A stretch of 62,000 bases of DNA from Glandiceps talaboti (Eukaryota; Hemichordata; Enteropneusta; Spengelidae). Where the stretch lies: positions 7,765,453 through 7,827,452 of the forward strand of contig NC_135571.1 of NCBI RefSeq assembly GCF_964340395.1, in the 5' to 3' direction. This document shows positions 24,101 through 30,784 of this stretch, one piece after another; positions within the stretch are counted from its first letter, which is position 1, and each line of letters begins with the position of its first letter. The notes below the pieces were generated by a model. That model did not search any database. It worked only from the letters and a program-made list of their open reading frames with translations, and was not told the DNA's origin. Both the position numbers and the translations under genes were made by a program.

Positions 24101-25771
24101 TCAACATGTTGTGTTTGTGTCTATCTTAGTATAAAACCGAAGGCTCAACTACCAATATAATATTGCAATTACTCTAAGCACTATCACTAAATGGCAAAAT
24201 ATTTGTTATTGAACGTTTTTGGCAATGTATTGAGTTACAAACACAGTATTGGTCTATGTTGTTCTACATTGATTTTTCAAGTAGGAAGCCACGATGAAAT
24301 TATTTTATAGATTAAAAATCCAAAATAAATACCCAATCCTCATTCATATGGCCAACATTGCTATGTATTGATATGTGTATTGTTCTGTTCATCTGTAGTA
24401 CATATGCAACTAAGATCCCCAGACCATTTGCTGTCAGATACAACGCATATACACAGAGTTTAGAAGTCCTAGAGAACAAACACCAAATCAAGAACCTGGC
24501 TAATAATATCAAGAGTAAGTCTTCTGAGTTGGAGAAACTGCCGTGTACAACTTCAGACATCAGACCGTGAACAAATAAAACCTGTTACAAACAGGGAAAG
24601 ATACAACTGAATTGGATTAATAACACTTGACACAGCATGTTGGAAGTACATTCCATCATTTGATAAGAACAGTTTTATGGTCACTTTACATAATAGATCA
24701 CCTTCACAAACAAATGTCCAGTTCCCCATGCATTTCATGTACACATAAAAAGGCCTTGAAACTGTTCTTATCAAATCATGGTGTGTAATACAAGTCTCTG
24801 TTGTTCCAACCTGCTGTACCAAGTGTTATTAATCCAATTCATTTGTTTACTTTCCCTGTTTGTAACAGGTTCTGTTTGTCCATGGTCTGATGTCGGAAGT
24901 TGTACAATGAAAGTTAAAGTGGCACAACCTGAGTTTATAAAACTTTTACTCAATTTAAAATACTTCCATAAAACCTTGATTAAACTACTCTAGTATAATA
25001 TTAATGTCAATGTCTGCCTTCTATGACCTTACAATTTGTGTTATGACATTGTTAGAACAGTTGATTGCATAGTATGGATTCCTATACATTTTTTGATACG
25101 TATCAAAAATTATGTCATTGGATCGTTTGTATGTTACATCTTAATACCAGGTTTGACTTCAGTCAATTTTAAGTGATAGTTACATATGCTTCAGTAAGTA
25201 GAATACTGTAAGTGACTTTTATATACACAGTATGAATCTCTCCCAAAAATGTATAAACTCAGCTTGTGCCCCTTTAACGATGTCTAATTATGTCTGTACG
25301 TCTAATTAGTGGTATTTTAACGATTTTCAGTGACTATATTGTGGTTGTCTGATCGACAAATGATACTCCAGTTACAACTAATACAGTTTGAACATGTTGA
25401 CAGATTCAAAACCCAGTTTTCGCGCAAGATTTAAACTTGCCTCTATGCTACCTACAGATAATATTGACCACTAATTATGAATAACTATTAAGACATCCTA
25501 TCATGTAACCAGCTGTATATGTGATGTCACTTTGAATTGAACAGCATAAAACTGATCAATATCACATGACCACGTATTGACAAATCATAACAAGAGAACT
25601 GGATGACATATATTACAAGGCTGTGAAAAGGAATGAATCGAAAACAAATCCCTTATATTGGTTTTGAATGTGTACATCTTGGCTTGTATCTTGGTATAAT
25701 TAGCAGAAATCTATTTGTTCTCCTTAGGTGAATTGTCTATCCTGCTAGATGCCCTCAACAAATGCACATAG
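6948..25771 (+). CDS. PAH: phenylalanine 4-hydroxylase, spliced gene, exons 2-12 (first coding exon not found)
   Basis: Tetrahydrobiopterin- and Fe(II)-dependent cytosolic enzyme that converts phenylalanine to tyrosine, the first step of phenylalanine breakdown. Joining 6948-7058, 7498-7675, 17574-17662, 18293-18360, 18780-18976, 20458-20593, 21758-21884, 22845-22940, 23512-23645, 24399-24514 and 25728-25771 gives 1296 nt, 431 residues plus stop, with all phases consistent. Visible domains: ACT regulatory domain (about residues 17-85, [21 protein letters not shown]), catalytic domain (about 97-400) with pterin loop [19 protein letters not shown], iron ligands H264 and H269 in HELLGH and E309 in YWFTVEFG, then a short C-terminal helix. 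Human PAH lacks only its 20-residue exon 1 in this comparison, and exon lengths match as I recall them. Motifs such as LLSSRDF and [18 protein letters not shown] favour PAH over tryptophan or tyrosine hydroxylase. The Ser16-type phosphorylation site, if present, would lie in the missing exon 1. Confidence 0.97.
7160..7400. repeat. dispersed repeat in PAH intron 2
   Basis: Fills most of the 439-nt intron 2. Inverted and diverged copy at 25848-26095; shared segments include the GCATCATGGGAAAT end and CTCAGATGCAAAGGA in reverse. Confidence 0.65.
7498..7675 (+). CDS. PAH: PAH exon 3 (ACT domain)
   Basis: 178 nt, begins [14 protein letters not shown], ends in phase 1 within the codon before PWFPR. 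Acceptor CTTACAG at 7491-7497, donor GTAGGT at 7676. The reading frame is open upstream to 7402, but the homology starts exactly at 7498. Confidence 0.96.
7826..7880. repeat. single copy of the 51-bp minisatellite unit
   Basis: Matches the unit of the 27293-27650 array (AAGATAACACACA, ACACAGTGTCTGCTCTG). Confidence 0.8.
8020..8255. repeat. dispersed repeat with CCATTTTAGACC motifs, copy 2
   Basis: In PAH intron 3. Same family as 4090-4225; preceded by an extra partial unit. Confidence 0.8.
9072..9130. repeat. hairpin-forming repeat, copy 1
   Basis: TGCAGTAAGGTCGTAT...ATACAACCTTACTGCA, a near-perfect inverted repeat. Related copy at 29203-29262. Confidence 0.7.
9323..10051. mobile_element. 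TIR element carrying a 65-bp minisatellite, copy A (9 units)
   Basis: Ends TACTGTAAACCTGG and CTGGGTTTACAGTA, inverted repeats flanked by TA. Between them lie 9 units of about 65 bp (AAGTAGTGACTAAAATGCC, then CAGTCTGGTAATTAGT) that partly alternate between two variants. Non-autonomous; no coding sequence. Located in PAH intron 3. Relatives at 40841-41179 and 53195-54044. Confidence 0.85.
10055..10260. repeat. dispersed repeat pair, copy 1
   Basis: ATGCACAAGCCAAGATATCA and GGATGTATTTTCTGTTGACA shared with 13098-13262, same orientation, both in PAH intron 3. Confidence 0.75.
11571..12160. repeat. TTTG-rich low-complexity region
   Basis: Several runs of (GTTT)n, the longest about 11808-11870. 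Long frames across it on both strands are artefacts of the repeat. Confidence 0.85.
12588..12673 (+). other. short exon-like frame in PAH intron 3
   Basis: After an acceptor-like CCCTGTCTGTCTGGTAG the frame reads [20 protein letters not shown] then YVSLRQM and stop. Too short to tell from chance; not recognised. Confidence 0.15.
13098..13262. repeat. dispersed repeat pair, copy 2
   Basis: Second copy of 10055-10260. Confidence 0.75.
13790..14036. mobile_element. diverged copy of the TTAA palindromic MITE
   Basis: Matches 16894-17207 in its right half (GTATTGAGTTACAAACACAG, AAATAAATTCCAACTCCTCA, CATATGGCC). Ends are eroded. Confidence 0.7.
14540..16390. repeat. degenerate tandem block, units about 200-240 bp
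   Basis: Seven or so diverged units sharing TATCTGATGAAAT, CAACAACAGCTCTGTCTGGT, TAGAAAAATGTGAAGGTCGT and CAGTTGTTAGTTTTTGC, with one CCATTTTAGACC repeat inserted. No coding signal. Confidence 0.7.
15085..15215. repeat. dispersed repeat with CCATTTTAGACC motifs, copy 3
   Basis: In PAH intron 3, starting at a pure G run, inserted inside the degenerate tandem block 14540-16390. Confidence 0.8.
16440..16590. repeat. (AATC)n microsatellite
   Basis: Long imperfect ATCA/TCAA runs, densest at 16522-16588. Confidence 0.95.
16894..17207. mobile_element. palindromic MITE flanked by TTAA
   Basis: About 314 bp, nearly a full palindrome: TTAAAGTGGCCATATGGATG at the left and CATCCATATGACCACTTTAA at the right, with the two arms complementary over most of their length. 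TTAA on both sides fits a piggyBac-type target site. Diverged relatives at 13790-14036 and 24195-24352. No coding sequence. Confidence 0.8.
17574..17662 (+). CDS. PAH: PAH exon 4
   Basis: 89 nt. Acceptor CTGACAG, donor GTGAGT at 17663. Encodes [18 protein letters not shown] and [10 protein letters not shown], the start of the catalytic domain. Same length as human exon 4. Confidence 0.96.
17663..18292 (+). other. PAH: PAH intron 4 with T-rich and G-run tracts
   Basis: A T-rich stretch 18113-18165 runs into an uninterrupted G tract at about 18166-18183. Nothing else seen. Confidence 0.7.
18293..18360 (+). CDS. PAH: PAH exon 5
   Basis: 68 nt, [20 protein letters not shown] then YRH across the junction. 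Acceptor TTGTCTTTCAG, donor GTAAGT at 18361. Same length as human exon 5. Confidence 0.96.
18361..18779 (+). other. PAH: PAH intron 5
   Basis: A-rich near the donor; otherwise no feature seen. Confidence 0.7.
18780..18976 (+). CDS. PAH: PAH exon 6
   Basis: 197 nt, [20 protein letters not shown] through [13 protein letters not shown]. Acceptor TTGGTTTCAG, donor GTAAGG at 18977. Same length as human exon 6. A 41-bp tandem repeat starts 14 nt after the donor. Confidence 0.96.
18991..19154. repeat. 41-bp tandem repeat, 4 copies
   Basis: Unit TGTGTACTATGATTAGTGCA continuing ATTTGATTGGGTAATGTAGAG; copies start at 18991, 19032, 19073 and 19114. Starts 14 nt after the exon 6 donor. Confidence 0.95.
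19175..20165. repeat. 59-bp minisatellite, about 17 copies, in PAH intron 6
   Basis: Unit contains GTAGACTTGAAGGACTAACA, CTACTACACTATTTCAGC and TATCCTAACTGTAGCCTACC. Copies differ by few bases; some have lost 3-4 bp. Confidence 0.95.
20458..20593 (+). CDS. PAH: PAH exon 7 (pterin-binding loop)
   Basis: 136 nt, [36 protein letters not shown], ending MYTPEP. Acceptor TTTATAG, donor GTAAGT at 20594. Same length as human exon 7. Confidence 0.96.
20594..21757 (+). other. PAH: PAH intron 7 with two copies of a dispersed repeat
   Basis: Segments at 20600-20860 and 20930-21160 are related to each other and to 22440-22760 (AAAATACGAGTGACCTAAGG, TTTTGACTCATATTT). A (TCAA)n run lies at 21164-21236. 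Confidence 0.7.
21164..21236. repeat. (TCAA)n microsatellite
   Basis: Runs of CAAT with a few substitutions to CAGT. Confidence 0.95.
21758..21884 (+). CDS. PAH: PAH exon 8+9 fused (iron ligands)
   Basis: 127 nt, [18 protein letters not shown] through [11 protein letters not shown]; carries both histidine iron ligands in HELLGH. Its length equals human exons 8 and 9 together (70 + 57), so the intervening intron is absent here. Acceptor TTGCAG, donor GTAAGT at 21885. Confidence 0.96.
22021..22041. repeat. G tract in PAH intron 8
   Basis: About 20 consecutive G on the coding strand. Similar runs at 15090-15111, 18166-18183 and 56664-56692. Confidence 0.95.
22440..22760. repeat. dispersed repeat in PAH intron 8
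   Basis: Third copy of the family in intron 7; shares GCGGCCTTTGTCACTACTCG-like and TTTTGACTCATATTTCGA segments. Confidence 0.65.
22845..22940 (+). CDS. PAH: PAH exon 10 equivalent (Glu iron ligand)
   Basis: 96 nt, [18 protein letters not shown] then [14 protein letters not shown]. The glutamate of VEFG is the third iron ligand. Acceptor TATTTTCAG, donor GTAAGA at 22941. Same length as human exon 10. Confidence 0.96.
23258..23337. repeat. short direct duplication in PAH intron 9
   Basis: TTTTTGCCATCATCTCATCA with following CATCAGCAGGGGT occurs twice, 36 bp apart. Confidence 0.85.
23512..23645 (+). CDS. PAH: PAH exon 11 equivalent
   Basis: 134 nt, [18 protein letters not shown] through [14 protein letters not shown]. 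Acceptor TTTTTTTTCAG, donor GTAAGT at 23646. Same length as human exon 11. Confidence 0.96.
24195..24352. mobile_element. truncated TTAA MITE next to PAH exon 12 acceptor
   Basis: Right half of the 16894-17207 family: GTATTGAGTTACAAACACAG, TGATTTTTCAAGTAGGAAGC, AAATAAATACCCAATCCTCA. It ends about 45 bp before the acceptor at 24398. Confidence 0.75.
24399..24514 (+). CDS. PAH: PAH exon 12 equivalent
   Basis: 116 nt, [20 protein letters not shown] through IKNLANNIK, then the first base of a serine codon. Acceptor CATCTGTAG, donor GTAAGT at 24515. Length equals human exon 12. The frame stays open to a TGA at 24568-24570, but that tail has no homology and runs into a fold-back repeat, so I take the spliced form as the gene product. 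Confidence 0.93.
24515..25727 (+). other. PAH: PAH last intron
   Basis: Begins GTAAGT; contains the fold-back element and then about 800 bp of AT-rich sequence with nothing recognised. Confidence 0.8.
24544..24906. mobile_element. fold-back inverted-repeat element after PAH exon 12
   Basis: Left arm 24544 to about 24680 and right arm about 24755-24906 are reverse complements with a few mismatches, sharing TGTACAACTTC, ACCTGTTACAAACAGGGAAA, TTGGATTAATAACACTTG and AACTGTTCTTATCAAAT. No coding sequence. Confidence 0.85.
25728..25771 (+). CDS. PAH: PAH last exon (tetramerisation helix)
   Basis: 44 nt including the TAG at 25769-25771. Joined to the A at 24514 it reads [14 protein letters not shown], the C-terminal helix of this family (human SEIGILCSALQKIK). 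Acceptor TTCTCCTTAG. Human exon 13 contributes exactly 44 coding nt as well. Confidence 0.93.
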
Positions 25772-25847
25772 ATAGACAGAAGATGAAAGATAAATGCCAT
25801 AAGAAGACCTAACACCACAGTGCCAAGATATTATGGGATAGAGAGCT

Positions 25848-26095
25848 TGTAATCCATGCTGAGCGTGCTCAGATGCAAAGGATTGTGGAATTATCGGTAG
25901 TTACCATAGAACCTAATTTGTGGCAGTCGGGAAGAGCCGTCATGCAGGAACCAGGGTAGCAAAGATAAGATATGTGTGTTAACAGACAATGTAGACAGAT
26001 TGATTACAATAATGACTGATTCATGAACATTGGTTATCAAATTTCCCATAATGCACCATTCAAGATGGCTGGTTTACAAGTTCCCTATTGATTCA
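25848..26095. repeat. dispersed repeat just after the PAH stop
   Basis: Inverted partner of 7160-7400, about 77 nt after the stop codon, so probably in the 3' UTR. Confidence 0.65.
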
Positions 26096-26308
26096 TCTAT
26101 ACAGACTGTAGATACCAAGACATTGTAAACAGATTTCAGAATATTTGAACACTTTTTTTTCCATTTCTTTCCATTTATACATTAGATTTTTGGTTGTGTG
26201 ACCATTGGATAAAAACATCAAAGGAAATTGGAGGTAGATTTATCAACATTTGTCAAAAGCAAAATATCTCTTGAATTACTATAATGTAATTTTTGAGATA
26301 TTTTTGTG

Positions 26309-26314
26309 AATAAA
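26309..26314 (+). other. possible PAH polyadenylation signal AATAAA
   Basis: AATAAA about 540 nt after the PAH stop. The region is AT-rich, so chance occurrence is likely; later AATAAA motifs exist too. Confidence 0.25.
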
Positions 26315-27292
26315 TTAGTAGAATTCACACAGTCGTAGTAACTGTTGATTATGATAGATTTTGACAATGGATTGGACATGTTGAAAGTTAATTTGTATGA
26401 AAATTTGGGTCAAAGAAAAGTATATAAGTCTACGTTTACGGTACTTTCTTGCCACAGAGTTGTTGATATTTAGTCACCACAAAATATACAGGATGATTCT
26501 GATTATTTGAATTGAATGATAAATTTATATCCATTGTCCAAAGATGTATTTTCTATTCGAATTAATATTTTGGCTACAAAATTTGTTATCAAAATTTTCA
26601 TCCATGAATTATGTTCATACAGTATGTTCTTTTTATTTGTTGTCATAGCAACCAAATATGTTGATAGGCTGTGGTAATGTTTCAACCTGGGAGGGGAGAG
26701 GGAGGGGCAGAGGGTGGTTGACTAGAAAGGGAAATCCCTACCCCTTTTTGGTTATGAACAATAGTAAATTACCTACCCCTTTTCAGTCAGGATCGAATTC
26801 AAATCGTTGTCACCAGTATCACAATTTGAAACACAAAAGTTAGGTTAATCTACAGTTTGAACATTTTTTCTGCCGAAACGATTATGAAAAAATGCACTTC
26901 TTGTCGTCCCTCCCACCCCACCCCCCTCCCACCCCACCCCACACTGTGGTATCTTGGTCAATATGTGCTTCTGTGTTTGCATACATTTGTAGTAAATATT
27001 TTTCTAAGTTTATACATATTCCGCATTTTCTATGCATGTTCTTATGGGTATATAGTGATGTCGTTTTTTTTGGAGTTATTTGGTTTCTTTGGTATAATAG
27101 TAATGTGAGTCAGTTTTATGTTATGGAAGGTTGATATATCGGAAGTTATATATTAGCAGTATTTTTTGAACTTTTCATATCTGTAGTTTGGTATTTACCA
27201 GGTAGACAAATTACAATGCTTTTCCCAAAAGTGAGTCAAAGCTATTAAATGAACTATTAAGATCAGTGAGTCTGATCACAAGGTTTCATGTT

Positions 27293-27650
27293 GAGATAGA
27301 CACAATAAAGATAACACACAAACATCACTTACACAGTGTCTGCTCTGTAGACACAATAAAGATAACACACAAACATCCCTTACACAGTGTCTGCTCTGTA
27401 GACACAATAAAGATAACACACAAACATTACTTACACAGTGTCTGCTCTGTAGACACAATAAAGATAACACACAAACATCCCTTACACAGTGTCTGCTCTG
27501 TAGACACAATAAAGATAACACACAAACATTACTTACACAGTGTCTGCTCTGTAGACACAATAAAGATAACACACAAACATCCCTTACACAGTGTCTGCTC
27601 TGTAGACACAATAAAGATAACACACAGACATCCCTTACACCATGTGGGCT
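27293..27650. repeat. 51-bp minisatellite, 7 copies
   Basis: Unit begins GTAGACACAATAAAGATAAC and ends TACACAGTGTCTGCTCT. The length is a multiple of three, so a 157-codon frame runs through it; this is a repeat artefact. Each junction can form GTGTCTgctctgtAGACAC. Confidence 0.95.
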
Positions 27651-29202
27651 CTGTATCTAAACAGTATATCTACTACACAAGGTATAATCTGTTGAAGTTC
27701 AAACAAAATCCATGGTCAGCAGCCAGTGAAAGTTGGTAGAATCTGTTAAAGTAGTATGCTGTTACTGTTTATATCATTAATAAAATAATTGTTCATTTTA
27801 TAACTTTGACTCAGTTTGGGGAAAAACACTGTAAAATAGTATTCAACATGTTACAAACTCTATGATTTGTCCTGAATGTAATAGAATATCACACATGATA
27901 AAATTTGTGTATTTTTTCTTCAAAAGAACACTGTTATCTTGAACTTGTAAAGTATCTTGTGCTAGGGGGTCAAACTGTAGAACTATGCATCATGGGTAAT
28001 ATATACTAATTTTCATTCGAAGCTCAGTATAATTATAGAGGATGATATATCTGTTTGATGTCGTAGCTTGATTCTGATTTTTTGTGAAAAATTAATGTTC
28101 AAAATATTTGTGACACGTTTGACCATTTCTGCACACCGTTAACCTGGAAGATTGTTACACTTTTTAATGTCACTTCATTTGCAAACACTCTCTGACATGG
28201 TTTCAACTGCGAGTTTGTAGTTTTGATTAGCATGATTATCCTGTAGTGAAATTCTTCTGAAGTTAGGCCAAAAAAAATATTGTGTTTCCAATAACTCGAC
28301 CAACCCTAGTTTAAATGGCTGACCCTAAAAACTTTTAAAAAAACATTTAAAACAAAAAGATAAGAAATTTGTTGTCTTTTTTACTTTCATGCATGTGTGT
28401 TTTCTTTCCCTACGGATGTCTGTACATATTTCATCAAGTAACACTGAAAGGGTATTCTGATTGGTATTTCGTTTGTTTTTGGGTCAATACTTTTCAAAAA
28501 AAAAAAAAAAAAAGATTAAATCAAATCAAATTAAATCCTGACCTACCTACCGTATTTTCTGGGGCCATGTTATCGGAAACACACATTTTTTGCCTTGGTT
28601 TTGTGTCACATAATCAGTTATAAAAAATTGAGATAACCAAATCTATTTTCTCAATTAGCCTTTCTCTATATAGTATATAGTATTGTTATATATTACAGTA
28701 GAAGTACCAGTATAGATAGATGTCTATTTATCTTGTGATCAAATCACGTCTTCACATACCTGTGTATTTGTTCAAATCTCTTGATTTTTATTAATTTTTG
28801 GTATAATCTGTATAATACTGACATCACTGTCAATTTTATTAATGCATAATCACGTGATTTGTAGACAGTCATTTTACTACAGTGGAAACCCAGGTTTCGG
28901 CTCACTAAGTTAGACACAAGCTAAAACTATTGTATGCAATTTGAACTTTTGTTCCAAACACAACTTTGAAAATTTACCTGAAATTTTCGACTGCACACTT
29001 CAGTGTTTGTCAACAGATTGATCCGCTATTCAGTACATGTGACCTTATGGACACGTGAACCTAATAAGGGGTTATAGGTGCCTGGAAGTTTATATCGCCC
29101 TCCATCTCTGTTCCAGGAAATTTGTGTTTACACTAGTTTTGATTACAGTCCGGTTTTTGTATCCACACAACAAAGCCAGCTCTGGTACCCATTTCGTTTC
29201 GT

Positions 29203-29262
29203 CAGTGCAGTAAGGTTGTATCTGCCTATACAATTGGATAGCAGATAATAGAACCTTTCTAC
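29203..29262. repeat. hairpin-forming repeat, copy 2
   Basis: TGCAGTAAGGTTGTATCTGC followed by an imperfect inverted arm; same family as 9072-9130. Confidence 0.6.
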
Positions 29263-30068
29263 ACTTTCACGACGATTTCTGCTAGTCTATTACTTGCATA
29301 ACTATTACTGTATATTTGTTTCAGTATTTCAGAACTGTTCTTGCCACTGCTGTAGATCATCTAAAACGGTGAAAGATTCCCTGTCACTTGTATGACAGGA
29401 TGAATTACAGGGAACACCTCTCCAGGAAATAAAGACATTTTCATAAACTATGAGTTCTGGAGAGTCATTTCATCATTTCACATCACCTACAATTACTTGC
29501 GATTTTAGAGAAACATCAAGTTGATCTTGTGATTTTATAGGTTTTCTTAGCTATGGGCAATTGCATCATGAGATTTCAGAGAAACATCGAGTTAATCGTG
29601 TGATTTTATAGGTTTTCTTAGCTATGAGCCATATTGCATCATGGGAGTCAACAGAAATGATTATTCATGGCTGAACAATGAATATTCATGAGATGTTTTA
29701 CATTGAAGGGAATATGCACTTAGGAGTCATGAATATATATTCGACTGTATGTTTCTTTGAAATTACAAGTATTTGTACATGGTATAAAATCATAAAATGA
29801 CTCAAGAGTCCAGAGTTTATAAAAATGGCTCTAATTTCCAGAAGTAGTGTTCCCCTTTAAATCATGTATTTGATTGGGTTCCAGACAAATAACTGTTTAT
29901 TCTTGACTTTGTTAACAAATAGAAGACACTAAATAAAATTTCTGATTAAAAACTCAGTTAACATGACTTTGATTCTTGTTCACACGCCATTGTAGTCAGG
30001 GGGTGTATACCTTATGCGGGAAATGGTCATATTTAAATACAGTACCACATTACAGTATATAAAGGAAA

Positions 30069-30101
30069 GTGTGTGTGGGTGTATGTGTGTATGTATGTAT
30101 T

Positions 30102-30138
<37 letters not shown>

Positions 30139-30212
30139 GTATATGTGTGTGTATGTATGTGTGTGTGTCTGTGTGTGTGTGTTTGTGTGTATGTGTGTGT
30201 GTGTGTGTGTGC
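30069..30212. repeat. (TG)n-rich microsatellite
   Basis: TG dinucleotides broken by TATG and TCTG. Confidence 0.95.
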
Positions 30213-30326
30213 AGTCATTTCAGAAATATTGACCCGGAGCTGGAAACTGATTGGTGGAAAATGGTAAAAGTACAAATGAAATACAATTGCAAAAAACTAT
30301 GAATATGTCTGCAAGCAAACGAAAAC

Positions 30327-30329
<3 letters not shown>

Positions 30330-30395
<66 letters not shown>

Positions 30396-30582
30396 GAGAG
30401 AGAGAGATGAGATGAGAGAAAGAGAGAGAGAGGGAGAGAGATTAGAGAGAGAGGGAGATGAGATGAGATGAGAGAGAGAGAGAGAGAGAGAGAGAAAGGG
30501 AGGGAGAGAGATGAGAGAGAGATTAGAGAGAGAGGGAGATGAGAGAGAGAGAGAGAGAGGGGGGGAGAGAGAGAGAGAGATG
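30330..30582. repeat. (GA)n microsatellite
   Basis: About 250 bp of GA with ATGAGA interruptions; a purine-only strand. Confidence 0.95.
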
Positions 30583-30784
30583 AGAACATTCTATATAAAT
30601 TTGACTTTATTAAACTAATCTACTGTCATCACCTTCTTGATATTATTTATTTATTTATTTCAGTTATTGTAACCTAATCAAACTTTCCTAAATGTAATCT
30701 GTTACCATTAACAACTCATAAAATATGATTAACTAGGGCCCCCTAGGCACCTGTTGCTATTGGCCATGGGCAATACAAAGGAAG

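Larger units (their letters stand above)
25772..30058. other. intergenic region after PAH
   Basis: No gene recognised. Holds the 25848 repeat, a purine-rich tract 26688-26720, a 51-bp minisatellite, the 29203 hairpin repeat, and at 29385-29470 a fragment ATAAACTATGAGTTCTGGAG related to 44881-44960. Confidence 0.6.

Noticed and set aside
24515-24570. Extension of PAH exon 12 to the TGA at 24568 as the true C-terminus
   Set aside because: No homology, most of the tail overlaps a fold-back repeat, and a correctly phased 44-nt exon downstream restores the family helix.
6948-25771. Tryptophan or tyrosine hydroxylase instead of PAH
   Set aside because: Catalytic-domain signatures, the C-terminal [10 protein letters not shown] helix and exon lengths fit PAH better.
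27266-27739. 157-codon repetitive frame
   Set aside because: The 51-bp unit is a multiple of three, so any open unit stays open; no non-repeat coding sequence flanks it.
30014-30589. Frames rich in Cys/Val, His/Thr or Ser/Leu
   Set aside because: Products of (TG)n and (GA)n microsatellites.
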